From Melioribacteraceae bacterium (lineage in GTDB: Bacteria; Bacteroidota; Ignavibacteria; Ignavibacteriales; Melioribacteraceae), in NCBI GenBank assembly GCA_023230485.1, contig JALNXG010000076.1, forward strand, positions 1 to 17,267: a stretch of DNA of 17,267 bases, given 5' to 3'. Within the stretch, counting starts at the first letter, position 1. Each line of letters opens with the position of its first letter. The notes under the pieces are model-generated. The model was given only the letters and a program-made list of their open reading frames with translations, did no database searches and was not told where the DNA came from. Of the stretch, positions 1 through 7,353 are shown piece after piece. The translations under genes and the position numbers were made by a program.

Positions 1-789
1 ATTCCAAAAGCAGGATATACATTTAGTAACTGGTCAGAAAACGGAATTACAGTATCGACAAGTGCAAACTATCAGTTTACAATAACTAAAAATAGAACAT
101 TAGTCGCCAACTTTATGGAGCCTTTAGTAAAGTATTCAGTTGCACTTTCTTCTAATCCATTAGTTGGAGGAACGACAAGTGGAGGTGGATCATTTGATTC
201 AGGCTCATCAGTAACAGTAATTGCAATACCGAAAACAGGATATACATTTAGTAACTGGATAGAAAACGGAATTATTGTATCGACAGATGCAAACTATCAG
301 TTTACAATAACTAAAAATAGAACATTAGTTGCCAACTTTATGGAGCCTTTAGTAAAATATTCAGTTGTACTTTCTTCTAATCCATTAGTCGGAGGAACGA
401 CAAGTGGAGGCGGTACATTTAATTCCGGCTCATCAGTAACAGTAACTGCTACTCCGAAAACAGGATATACATTTAGTAACTGGACAGAGAATGGAATTAT
501 AGTATCAACAAATGCCAACTATCAATTTACGATAGCTCAAGATAGAACATTAGTTGCTAACTTTACGGCGGCTACAGCACAGTACTCTATTGCCCTTTCT
601 TCTAATCCATTAGTTGGAGGGACTACAAGTGGAGGTGGATCATTTAACTCCGGTACTTTGGTAACTGTTACTGCTACTCCGAATGCTGGATATACATTTA
701 CCAGTTGGACAGAAGGAATTACTATTGTATCATCGAGTGCTAATTACACATTTACAATAACAGGTAATAAAATATTAGTTGCCAACTTT
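1..789 (+). repeat. 225-bp in-frame tandem repeats (one partial, three complete)
   Basis: Units start at 115, 340 and 565 with exactly 225-bp spacing, and bases 1-114 are the 3' half of another unit. The units at 115 and 340 are close to identical at nucleotide level. The unit at 565 is more diverged; for example its first codons give TAATAQYS in place of MEPLVKYS. This gradient implies recent duplication and probably copy-number variation. The array continues beyond the left edge. Confidence 0.93.
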
Positions 790-1443
790 ACTGCTATCGG
801 ACCTTCCGGACCTGCCGGTGTTGATCTTGGATCAGCTGGTAATTTCGCAGTAATCGCCGGTTCTGCAGTCTCCAATACTGGTGTAACTACAAGAATTTAT
901 GGTGATGTTGGATCATTCCCTACTGCAACAATAAATGGTTTGCTTGCAGGAAATGTAATAGGGATACTTTATACAACTGCTGATCCTTTAGTTGGTGCGG
1001 CAAAAAACGATTTGACTGCAGCTTATAACGATGCTCAGGGAAGATCATTAAATGCAATTTCATTACCCGGACAACTAGGAGGTCTCACTCTAGCACCAGG
1101 ACTCTACGTTAATTCCACTTCTACAGGAATTTCAGGAACAGGTGCAAACGGTATCTTAACTCTTGATGCCGGCGGAAATCCTAATGCTGTCTGGATATTT
1201 AAAATGGGATCTACACTGATTACAAGTACTGGTACTAGTATTGTCCTAGCTGGCGGTGCTAAATGGAGTAATATCTATTGGTCGGTTGGTACCTCAGCCA
1301 CATTAGGAACAAATTCAATATTCTATGGAAATATTTTGGCTGATCAGTCAATTACTCTAACTACCGGTGCTACTCTGCGAGGAAGAGCTTTAACGAGAAT
1401 CGGAGGAGTAACATTGGATACCAATATTGTGGATAAGCGGTAA
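1..1443 (+). CDS. Surface protein, 5'-truncated: divergent InlB B-repeats plus DUF3494 ice-binding-type domain
   Basis: The frame is open from base 1, so the gene begins left of the window and the ATG at 115 is an internal Met at a repeat junction (NF-MEP). Bases 1-114 encode the last 38 residues of a repeat. Three full 75-residue repeats follow (115-339, 340-564, 565-789), each with the cores SSNPLVGGTTSGGG, GYTF..W.E and ending LVANF, as in the divergent InlB B-repeat family. After a short GPSGPAG linker, about 215 residues (from VDLGSAGNFAVIAGS to RIGGVTLDTN) match DUF3494, the ice-binding/antifreeze beta-solenoid. Such proteins are secreted or anchored at the surface. The DUF3494 domain is also found in non-cold organisms, so ice binding is not proven and an adhesive role is possible. 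No anchor or sorting domain follows DUF3494; the protein ends DKR. Any signal peptide is outside the window. Confidence 0.85.
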   Translation: MPKAGYTFSNWSENGITVSTSANYQFTITKNRTLVANFMEPLVKYSVALSSNPLVGGTTSGGGSFDSGSSVTVIAIPKTGYTFSNWIENGIIVSTDANYQFTITKNRTLVANFMEPLVKYSVVLSSNPLVGGTTSGGGTFNSGSSVTVTATPKTGYTFSNWTENGIIVSTNANYQFTIAQDRTLVANFTAATAQYSIALSSNPLVGGTTSGGGSFNSGTLVTVTATPNAGYTFTSWTEGITIVSSSANYTFTITGNKILVANFTAIGPSGPAGVDLGSAGNFAVIAGSAVSNTGVTTRIYGDVGSFPTATINGLLAGNVIGILYTTADPLVGAAKNDLTAAYNDAQGRSLNAISLPGQLGGLTLAPGLYVNSTSTGISGTGANGILTLDAGGNPNAVWIFKMGSTLITSTGTSIVLAGGAKWSNIYWSVGTSATLGTNSIFYGNILADQSITLTTGATLRGRALTRIGGVTLDTNIVDKR

Positions 1444-1467
1444 CGCAAATAATAATTGAATAATTGA

Positions 1468-1492
1468 GCTGGGGAATTAGAAATTCCCCGGC
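1468..1492 (+). terminator. Strong hairpin after the DUF3494 gene, probable terminator
   Basis: The sequence gctggggaatt, loop aga, aattccccggc forms an 11-bp stem with one T.G wobble, 25 bp after the stop codon. It is followed by a T-rich stretch (ttgtttt) rather than an uninterrupted T run. It is therefore a likely but not canonical intrinsic terminator separating this gene from the OmpA gene. Confidence 0.5.
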
Positions 1493-1594
1493 CAATTGTT
1501 TTGGCTATGATAAATAATTTATTTCGGAAAGTTTACTTAAAAGAAATTAATGTATTACAAAAATAGAACTTTTTATAAATAGGAGAATGCAAAC

Positions 1595-2698
1595 ATGAAA
1601 AATAAATTTTCTTTAGTCTTACTGCTTTTGGTTGTTGCTTTTGATATTTCACAGGCACAATTAGCAAAAGACAGTTGGGCACTAGGTTTTGGAGGAACAT
1701 ATCCAAGATTTGTAAGTGTCAACTTACAACCGCTTAACTCTAACTACGGCTTTTATATTTCCTTACAAAGGAATTTTTCTGAAAATGTTGGAATAAGATT
1801 AAATGCAGATTATTCCCATCTCGAGGGAGAATGGACTAATCAGTCTTTAGCAATGATTACTGAATCAACTGATTTAATTACTGGTAATCTTGATGTGCTC
1901 TATTATTTTGTGCCATGCTCATCGGTATCCCCATATTTATTTGCCGGCTTGGGAGGCGGGTTAAGAACGCTAAATAATTATGCTTCAACATCATTAGATG
2001 AAAACGGGTCGGCTTTCGCCTTAAATATTGGTGGCGGTATTGAAGTTGCACTCGGTAATGATTGGAAACTAATGGGAGAATACAGTTATCATTCAATGTT
2101 TAACTCTGAACTTGATGGTGCTGTCGCTATTCAAGAAACAAACGGAACCGATGCTTATATGGCCCTCAAACTTGGTCTTCTATATTACTTTGGGAAAGGT
2201 GAACCCTCAAAGATGTGTGAACCATGTCCGCAAGGTGTAGCTATGGAAATGAGAGACATGACCGACTATGGCAAAATTGATAGAATGATAGTTGAGCACA
2301 TACCAAAAGTAATTGAAAAAGAGGTTATTGTTGATAGATATATCAAAGAGATTTCGAATGATAGACTTGTTCTGATTGGTGTAAATTTCGATTTCGATAA
2401 ATCTAATCTCTTACCGGAGTCATATCCGGTACTTGATAAAGCTGTGGAGATGTTAAAGAATAAACCCAACGTAAATGTTGAGATTGCGGGATATACAGAT
2501 TATGTAGGCACAGATGCTTACAACCAAGAACTTTCTGAAGCTCGAGCTCAAACTGTTAAAACTTATCTTGTAGAAAAAGGTATTGCTAAAAATAGGATTA
2601 CAACTGTCGGATACGGAAAAGGAAATCCGGTTGCTGATAATGATACCGAAGAAGGAAGAGCAATGAACAGAAGGATTGTCTTTAGAATTATTAAATAA
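1595..2698 (+). CDS. OmpA-family outer-membrane protein (beta-barrel plus peptidoglycan-binding domain)
   Basis: The protein has 367 residues with a signal peptide at about 1-21 (hydrophobic core, ISQA-Q end). Residues about 25-200 alternate polar and hydrophobic residues with Gly/aromatic-rich strands, as in an 8-stranded OMP barrel, ending YYFG near 197-200. A Cys pair at 208 and 211 (CEPC) lies in the linker. The C-terminal OmpA domain spans about 255-367, with FDFDKSNL, the TD..G.......N..LS..RA motif and NRRIVFRI. D302 and R317 have the 15-residue spacing of the diaminopimelate-binding Asp/Arg pair known in OmpA domains, so peptidoglycan anchoring is expected. The start is supported by AGGAGA at 1581-1586. 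The gene appears monocistronic, between a hairpin at 1468 and a terminator at 2720. Its role is structural tethering of outer membrane to cell wall; an additional specific role cannot be read. Confidence 0.9.
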   Translation: MKNKFSLVLLLLVVAFDISQAQLAKDSWALGFGGTYPRFVSVNLQPLNSNYGFYISLQRNFSENVGIRLNADYSHLEGEWTNQSLAMITESTDLITGNLDVLYYFVPCSSVSPYLFAGLGGGLRTLNNYASTSLDENGSAFALNIGGGIEVALGNDWKLMGEYSYHSMFNSELDGAVAIQETNGTDAYMALKLGLLYYFGKGEPSKMCEPCPQGVAMEMRDMTDYGKIDRMIVEHIPKVIEKEVIVDRYIKEISNDRLVLIGVNFDFDKSNLLPESYPVLDKAVEMLKNKPNVNVEIAGYTDYVGTDAYNQELSEARAQTVKTYLVEKGIAKNRITTVGYGKGNPVADNDTEEGRAMNRRIVFRIIK

Positions 2699-2719
2699 CT
2701 TTTTTTTAAGAAATGTTTG

Positions 2720-2752
2720 AAATCCCTGTGGCTTAAAGCAGCAGGGATTTTT
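2720..2752 (+). terminator. Intrinsic terminator of the OmpA-family gene
   Basis: AAATCCCTG (2720-2728) pairs perfectly with CAGGGATTT (2742-2750), and the T run 2748-2752 continues past the stem. It begins 22 bp after the OmpA stop codon and reads on the + strand. Confidence 0.8.
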
Positions 2753-2778
2753 ATAAAACTTATATGTCTAATATGGAT

Positions 2779-2894
2779 TATCTTTATGATGACGTTCCGA
2801 ATAAAATCCCACAACCCAGCAAATAGACCTCTGATGCCCAGACCCCATTAATCTGCGTACATTTTTACACACCGATGACGTCATTATAAAGATA
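2779..2894. repeat. 116-bp structure with 17-bp terminal inverted repeats, TA at both outer ends (MITE-like)
   Basis: TATCTTTATGATGACGT (2779-2795) and ACGTCATTATAAAGATA (2878-2894) are inverted copies with one mismatch, enclosing 82 bp. Each outermost dinucleotide is TA, so if TA is read as a target duplication the repeats become 15 bp (TCTTTATGATGACGT). TA duplication is the habit of IS630/Tc1-mariner elements and their MITEs. The interior has no ORF. The right copy contains the perfect 8-bp palindrome TGACGTCA (2876-2883). It could instead be a chance or regulatory inverted repeat; no second copy is visible in this window. Confidence 0.4.
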
Positions 2895-2910
2895 TATATA
2901 TTAAATTCAG

Positions 2911-3077
2911 ATGGAAAAAAATGAAGAAGCTCTCATTCTCAAACGAATGTTCGACTGAAAGAACTAATAAATAATTTATCAGTAGGTATGAATAACGTTC
3001 AAATAGGTAATAAATATGGAGTCTCCGAAGCAGCTATTCGTAAATGGAAGCGAAATTTATCTTCAAAAAATCAATAG
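2911..3077 (+). pseudogene. Decayed fragment of a helix-turn-helix protein (HNH/homing-endonuclease-tail type)
   Basis: An ATG at 2911 opens a 15-codon stretch (MEKNEEALILKRMFD) that stops at 2956-2958. An overlapping frame, open from 2925 to the TAG at 3075-3077, then gives LKELINNLSVG followed by QIGNKYGVSEAAIRKWKRN. The pattern IG..YGVS..AIRKW is the homeodomain-like HTH commonly seen at the C-terminus of HNH/homing endonucleases and small phage or mobile-element proteins. The split between two frames and the lack of any catalytic part suggest a frameshifted remnant. The alternative is a genuine 29-codon ORF from the ATG at 2988. Assignment to a nuclease is inference from the motif. Confidence 0.45.
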
Positions 3078-3080
3078 ACG

Positions 3081-3102
3081 GGGAAACTTTGTGGGAAACT
3101 TT
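3081..3102. repeat. Short direct repeat GGGAAACTTT, 12-bp period
   Basis: GGGAAACTTT occurs at 3081-3090 and again at 3093-3102, separated by GT, just after the HTH remnant. No function is evident. Confidence 0.5.
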
Positions 3103-3126
3103 TTAGATCACAATTTCCTTTAAATT

Positions 3127-3163
3127 AAAAAAACCCTTGTAAGTTGTTAAGTTACAAGGGTTT
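3127..3163 (-). terminator. Intrinsic terminator of tRNA-Gln
   Basis: AAACCCTTGTAA (3131-3142) and TTACAAGGGTTT (3152-3163) form a perfect 12-bp stem with a 9-nt loop. Read on the minus strand, the stem is followed by a run of seven T (complement of 3127-3133). It lies 7 bp beyond the tRNA 3' end. Confidence 0.85.
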
Positions 3164-3170
3164 AATAGTG

Positions 3171-3243
3171 CTGCCCTGTCAGGGGTCGAACCTGAAGTCT
3201 CCTGATCCAGAGTCAGGCGTGTTGCCAATTACACTACAGGGCA
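3171..3243 (-). tRNA. tRNA-Gln (anticodon CTG)
   Basis: The minus-strand sequence folds as a 73-nt cloverleaf. Parts are acceptor TGCCCTG/CAGGGCA, D arm GTGT..ACAC with GG in the loop, anticodon stem CCTGA/TCAGG with loop CTCTGGA (anticodon CTG), and T arm TCAGG-TTCGACC-CCTGA. U1-A72 and discriminator G73 fit tRNA-Gln. CCA is not encoded; the next bases are CAC. Confidence 0.96.
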
Positions 3244-3250
3244 ATGTTTG

Positions 3251-3279
3251 TTTTTAGCTCAAAATCGCAACTTTTTCAA
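3251..3279 (-). promoter_or_regulatory. Candidate sigma70-type promoter of tRNA-Gln
   Basis: On the minus strand TTGAAA (complement of 3274-3279) and TAAAAA (complement of 3251-3256) are 17 bp apart. The -10 ends 7 bp before the tRNA 5' end, which is the expected placement. The -35 matches 5/6 and the -10 matches 4/6 of the consensus. Confidence 0.55.
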
Positions 3280-3474
3280 GATTTTCTGAAAATCGAATGA
3301 TGGTTTTTATGTTGAGAATGACAGTTTTTTTCGTCGTGAAAGACGGTTTTATTATTCTTATTGATATTGCAAAAACCACATCCTGTAAAAACTAGAATCG
3401 TTATCAAACAATTAAAATTTCTTAGCTACTAATATAATTATATTTATATAAATTTCTATCTCCAGCGATTTATT
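3280..3474. other. Non-coding AT-rich spacer
   Basis: No credible ORF or RNA is seen here. It holds the 15-nt palindrome GATTTTCTGAAAATC (3280-3294) and a weak 4-bp hairpin (CGTC 3332-3335 with GACG 3342-3345) followed by T's. Neither has an assignable role. Confidence 0.5.
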
Positions 3475-3502
3475 TTACTCCGTTTTTTTACAAACGGAGT
3501 AA
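3475..3502 (-). terminator. Hairpin after the Ig-repeat lipoprotein gene, probable terminator
   Basis: TTACTCCGTTT (3475-3485) and AAACGGAGTAA (3492-3502) form a perfect 11-bp stem with a 6-nt loop, 14 bp past the lipoprotein stop codon. The minus-strand sequence after the stem (aataaatcg) lacks a T run, so intrinsic termination is probable but not textbook. Confidence 0.55.
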
Positions 3503-3516
3503 TGAACTTTCTTCCT

Positions 3517-5970
3517 TTATTTTACTATAAACCGATCGCTTGTATCTGATGCTCCGACTATGTTCGGGTCTATGCTTAAATAACCATCAATTCTTATCCT
3601 GCCCATTTCTGTTTGTTGGGTTGGAATCCACTTAAATGTATGCTGAATATCCGCCGGCGTATTTTGGTATGTTACTAAATTCCAAGTTACACCATTATCA
3701 ATCGAGCTATATATTCCGACTTTAACAATATCTTCAGTACAAATAAAATTAATATCTGTTTGAGTGTTTACATCCAATTGCTGCAATTGCATTGGTGAGA
3801 TAATTTTAACTGATGGCAGTTTTTTAGTTAAGTTAAAATAGTTATCACTTTCGTCTCTAACAGAAGGATCAAAATAATCAGTAATTCTTACCCTGGCTAA
3901 TGAAGAAGGAAGATCTACCGGATTCCAATCATATCTTCCTGTTGAAGGATATTTATCGATTATGGTAACCCAATTTTGTCCATTATTGATTGTATATTCA
4001 ATCTTCACAAAATCCACATTTACGCTTGCCCAAATTATCTCGTTAAACTCATTATAACCAAAATTCTCACCACCATTAGGCGCAGTAACGCGAATCAATT
4101 TTTCGACTTCCTTTTTGTGAATTGAGAAATAAGTATCCGTTTCATCTACAGCCCTCTTCGAGGTTGGATCGCTTGCAATAAATTCACTGATTCTTACTTT
4201 ACATAGATCAGAATTAAAATTAATCTTTGCAGGGTCCACAGTCCATCGATAATAACCATTGTTTACTAAATTAGAATCAATATTGACATAATTTTTTCCG
4301 CCATTTACAGAAATCTCAATTCGAATTTTTTCTATATTATTTGCCTGCCAAGTAATGTCATAAGGGCTTCCCACTAACCAATTCTCTCCGCCATTCGGTG
4401 AAATTACTACAATCGTAGGTTTCTGAGTAACTCTGAATGTGCTCGAGCTTACATCACGAGGGGAGCCATCTTTAGCATCTGATATTCTTACTCTATATAA
4501 GTCGGAGGCTCTTGTAAATGAAGTGCTATATTTCCCAACACCTGCCGGAGTACTTTCTACTAATGTAAACCAATCTGATTCAGTGATTCCGTTTTTCTCT
4601 GTAAATTCTATTTTAATATTATCAATTCCTTTTGAAGTCCAAATTATATCAACCGGTGCACCTGCAATTAAATTTTCATTGCCATCAGGGGAGATTAAAT
4701 CGAGTGTAGGAACCTGTGAAATAGTAAAGACTCCATTGCTTTCATCTGAAGGTTCAGCATCTTCACTATCTGAGACTTTAATTTTGCATTGCGAGGAAAA
4801 GATATCGGGGATGCTCCATTGGTACGAACCATTATTTTCAAAATCATTTACTAATTGGTTCCAAGTTAGACCGTTATTAAGTGTGTATTCTAATTTTACT
4901 CTTTTAATTCCCGATGAATTCCAAGTAATTGCATGAGAAGAACCACCTTCCCAAGCTTCGCCACCATCAGGCGAAGTAATCGTTATGGCTTGAGTGGTTT
5001 GATTTGTTATACTAAATACATTATCTGAAACGTCCCATGGTTCGCTATCTTTAGCGTCATAAACTCTTATCTTGCATAATTTTGAATTTGCAATAGGGAT
5101 ATTTTTCCATTCGTAAAATCCGGTACTTGGATATTTATCTACAATTTGAATCCATTCAAAGCCATTATTAAGTGTATAAGCAATTTTTACATTCTCAATA
5201 TTTTCCGATTCCCATTCAATCATCTTATCTGAACCGGAAACTAAAACTTCTCCACCATTTGGGGCTTTAACTTTTATTTTGGGTTCGGGAAGGATTTCAA
5301 AAACTTTCGGACTCTCCACTACGGGAGAACTATCATCAGCGTCTAATAATCTTATTTTTGCTAATGTAGAAGGTGTATTAGGAACAGGCTCCCAGAAGAA
5401 TATACCTGTATTTTTTACAACTTTGCCAACATTACTCCATGTAATTCCATTGTTTGGAGTGTACTGAATTATTACTGAATCAACTCCAATACTAAACCAT
5501 TTTATTTGTTGGCTTGAACCGGCTTCCCAACTCTCTCCACCAATTGGTGAAAGTAGTGTTATACTTTGACTATTACTTTTTGTTATGCTAAAATTTTGGT
5601 CAGTTTCATCTGCAGCAGTCCCGGCAATTGTAGCTACTCTTAATTTACATTGATTGGAAATTGTTGTTGGTATGGGAAACCAAGAATAGACTCCACTATT
5701 AAGTAAACTATCGGCTACTAAAAACCAAGACGCTCCATTATCGTATGAAAATTGAATCCTAACTAATGTAGTTGCATTGGAAGTCCACTTTATCTCAGTC
5801 GTACTCCCCTCTGAAAAAGATTCTCCACCATTTGGTGAAGTAATTTTCATAGTTGTAGTTGTCGTTCCTGTTCCAGTATCAGTGCCTGTATCACTATCTT
5901 CACTTTCATCCAATTTACATGATGTAAATACTAAAACCAAAGCAAACATTATTAATAATAATTTTCGCAT
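3517..5970 (-). CDS. Lipoprotein with eight Ig-like repeats (Kre9/KNH-type fold)
   Basis: The protein has 817 residues. A lipoprotein signal ends FTS-C18, followed by an acidic and Thr-rich linker (19-40, DTGTDTGTGTTTTT). Eight repeats of about 90-100 residues follow: 41-130, 137-227, 231-322, 328-418, 422-515, 519-618, 625-715 and 720-817. The consensus is I.SPNGGE.W..GS...I.W.S..I..V.IEYT.NNG..W..I, then G.Y.W..P, C+IRV.D, DESD..F.I. This resembles the Ig-like repeats annotated as Kre9/KNH (Ser-Thr-rich anchored membrane) domains common in FCB-group surface proteins. No enzyme domain is visible, so a structural or adhesive role at the outer membrane is inferred. The last repeat is the most diverged. 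The start is supported by GAGG a few bases upstream. The gene is transcribed alone, divergent from the NHL operon and ending at the hairpin at 3475-3502. Confidence 0.88.
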   Translation of the reverse strand: MRKLLLIMFALVLVFTSCKLDESEDSDTGTDTGTGTTTTTMKITSPNGGESFSEGSTTEIKWTSNATTLVRIQFSYDNGASWFLVADSLLNSGVYSWFPIPTTISNQCKLRVATIAGTAADETDQNFSITKSNSQSITLLSPIGGESWEAGSSQQIKWFSIGVDSVIIQYTPNNGITWSNVGKVVKNTGIFFWEPVPNTPSTLAKIRLLDADDSSPVVESPKVFEILPEPKIKVKAPNGGEVLVSGSDKMIEWESENIENVKIAYTLNNGFEWIQIVDKYPSTGFYEWKNIPIANSKLCKIRVYDAKDSEPWDVSDNVFSITNQTTQAITITSPDGGEAWEGGSSHAITWNSSGIKRVKLEYTLNNGLTWNQLVNDFENNGSYQWSIPDIFSSQCKIKVSDSEDAEPSDESNGVFTISQVPTLDLISPDGNENLIAGAPVDIIWTSKGIDNIKIEFTEKNGITESDWFTLVESTPAGVGKYSTSFTRASDLYRVRISDAKDGSPRDVSSSTFRVTQKPTIVVISPNGGENWLVGSPYDITWQANNIEKIRIEISVNGGKNYVNIDSNLVNNGYYRWTVDPAKINFNSDLCKVRISEFIASDPTSKRAVDETDTYFSIHKKEVEKLIRVTAPNGGENFGYNEFNEIIWASVNVDFVKIEYTINNGQNWVTIIDKYPSTGRYDWNPVDLPSSLARVRITDYFDPSVRDESDNYFNLTKKLPSVKIISPMQLQQLDVNTQTDINFICTEDIVKVGIYSSIDNGVTWNLVTYQNTPADIQHTFKWIPTQQTEMGRIRIDGYLSIDPNIVGASDTSDRFIVK
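3520..5850 (-). repeat. Eight protein-level Ig-like repeats within the lipoprotein gene
   Basis: Repeats of about 270-300 bp recur with conserved SPNGGE openings, NNG..W centres and DESD.F.I ends. Divergence at residue level is substantial (for example SPMQLQQ replaces SPNGGE in the last), so these are old duplications, unlike the near-identical 225-bp units at 115-564. Confidence 0.85.
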
Positions 5971-6065
5971 TTATGCCTCAATGAATAACTCTAAAATTTA
6001 CGAAAAATAATACTTTTTATAAATCATAAAATTCTTAATTTATAGACAACTTTAAAAAGAATTTT
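5971..6065. promoter_or_regulatory. Divergent intergenic region between lipoprotein and NHL operon
   Basis: These 95 bp are very AT-rich and must carry the promoters of both divergent genes. No -35/-10 pair is convincing. ACTTTTTATAAAT at 6012-6024 is identical to 1568-1580 just upstream of the OmpA gene. Confidence 0.4.
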
Positions 6066-6902
6066 ATGAGATATATTTTATTCATATTAATTATCCTGTT
6101 AAATATACCAATTTTATGCCAAACTCTAGTCCTCGAAAATGAGATTAGTTTGTTCTCAAATGCCACTTCATTTTCAATCGGAGCATTGAAAGATATTTAT
6201 GTTTCAGATGCTAATAAAAATGAAATCATAAAATTGGATACAAATGGCGTCATCCAAAAACGGATTGGTGGTTTCGGCTGGGGTAATTCTTCATTCGATT
6301 TTGCGGCTGACATTTTTGCTTATTCATTAAAAGTTTATTCAGCCGATAAAAATAACGATAGAATTCAGATATTCGATAAAGACCTTAATTATTTATCAGA
6401 GTTTAGCACAAAGAGTAAAAAAGAGGAAGATTATTCTTTCCGACTTCCATCTTGTTTAGCAATATCGAATCAAGGAGATTTTATTGTTCTCGATTCCGAT
6501 AATAATCGAATACTAAAATTCAATATGTCGGGTAATTTTAATATGCAAATAGGAGGTTTAGATGCAGGAGATTATTCATTAATTTCTCCAACTTATTTTT
6601 GTCTAGATACTCAAGGTAATTTATATGTTATAGATGGGGATCGAATTGTAATTTTTGATCCTTTTGGTGCAGGAAGAGAAATCATCTCACTTCCTATTAA
6701 TCCTCTTAATATTTCATTTACAGGTGAATTATTAATTAATGATAGTTTTAATATTTTTAAAATTGATACGCAGGATTATAAGATAACCGAGATAATGGCT
6801 ATTCCTGTTCCCGAATCAATCGTCAAATTAGAAAAGATTGATGACACGTATTATTTACTTACTACCAATTCCTTAGCAAAATACAAAATGCTAAATGAGT
6901 AG
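6066..6902 (+). CDS. Secreted NHL-type beta-propeller protein
   Basis: The protein has 278 residues, with a signal peptide at about 1-19 (long hydrophobic core ending ILCQ). The Cys has no proper lipobox, so a lipoprotein is unlikely. The remainder shows NHL-like blades of about 45 residues with the pattern D.YV.D..N..I...D..G......GG. Examples are near 42-70 (IYVSDANKNEIIKLD), 88-112 (VYSADKNNDRIQIFD), 128-165 (LAISNQGDFIVLDSDNNRILKF..SG) and 175-200 (NLYVIDGDRIVIFD). Such propellers usually bind proteins or ligands. The gene leads an operon: its stop overlaps the next start by 8 bp. No clear Shine-Dalgarno precedes the ATG (only ...aaaaagaatttt). An enzymatic function cannot be assigned. 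Confidence 0.8.
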   Translation: MRYILFILIILLNIPILCQTLVLENEISLFSNATSFSIGALKDIYVSDANKNEIIKLDTNGVIQKRIGGFGWGNSSFDFAADIFAYSLKVYSADKNNDRIQIFDKDLNYLSEFSTKSKKEEDYSFRLPSCLAISNQGDFIVLDSDNNRILKFNMSGNFNMQIGGLDAGDYSLISPTYFCLDTQGNLYVIDGDRIVIFDPFGAGREIISLPINPLNISFTGELLINDSFNIFKIDTQDYKITEIMAIPVPESIVKLEKIDDTYYLLTTNSLAKYKMLNE

Positions 6903-7353
6903 AAAAAAAATGGATTGGATGTTATTCCTACTAATAACAATTTGGTACAGTGGAATTTTTATTTATCTATTTATGCTAATTTTTCCTTCGTTAGTTTATG
7001 CTTATCCGGTTGTAAATAATCTTTATTCGTTAGTCTGTCATCAAAATTCTGAAAAGCTCATTTCATTATACGATGGGAAAACTTTAGTCTGTGCTCGCTG
7101 TACAGGTATTTATTCGGGTGTTTTTCTTTTATCACTAATTTCTTTATTCAAAAATAGTATTGATATGAAATCGAAAAATCTATTTTATATATCTTTATTT
7201 GTAGTAATATTCGACGTACTTATGACAACTTTTAAGTTATATAATTATTCAAAAACAATAGCATTCAGTACAGGCATTTTTTTTGGTGGTGTAATGTTTT
7301 TATATTTCAGGTCAGCATTAAATAAATTATTCATAAAAACGGAATTGAATTGA
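6895..7353 (+). CDS. DUF2085 family membrane protein
   Basis: The protein has 152 residues. It carries the DUF2085 signature: CHQ (C48-H49-Q50) followed by VCARCTGIY (C66, C69). Predicted membrane segments lie at about 9-36, 72-86, 97-114 and 121-138. The conserved Cys/His set suggests a metal- or redox-related site, but the family has no established function that I know of. The start ATG at 6895 lies inside the end of the NHL gene (ATGAGTAG), indicating translational coupling. Its own stop overlaps the next gene by 4 nt. Confidence 0.85.
   Translation: MSRKKMDWMLFLLITIWYSGIFIYLFMLIFPSLVYAYPVVNNLYSLVCHQNSEKLISLYDGKTLVCARCTGIYSGVFLLSLISLFKNSIDMKSKNLFYISLFVVIFDVLMTTFKLYNYSKTIAFSTGIFFGGVMFLYFRSALNKLFIKTELN

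Noticed and set aside
115..117. ATG at 115 as the start of the surface protein
   Set aside because: It sits at a repeat junction, the same Met recurs at 340, and the frame is open back to base 1 with half a repeat before it; the true start is outside the window.
115..789. 225-bp repeats as a CRISPR-like array
   Set aside because: The repeats are long, directly abutting, in frame and protein-coding, with no unique spacers.
1500..1526. Bacteroidota-type promoter (TTTG ... TAnnTTTG) upstream of the OmpA gene
   Set aside because: TTTG is present at 1500-1503 but no acceptable TAnnTTTG lies about 19-21 bp downstream.
2563..2814. 83-codon minus-strand frame over the OmpA gene end
   Set aside because: It is antisense to the conserved OmpA domain and the terminator, with no coding signature.
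3077..3243. tRNA-Gln 3' end as an attachment site of an integrated element
   Set aside because: The remnant HTH gene lies on the correct side, but no integrase is present, the tRNA terminator is intact and no repeat of the tRNA 3' end is seen in the window.
4439..4936. 165-codon open frame on the + strand inside the lipoprotein gene
   Set aside because: It is antisense to well-supported Ig-like repeats and its translation has no recognisable features; it is a shadow.
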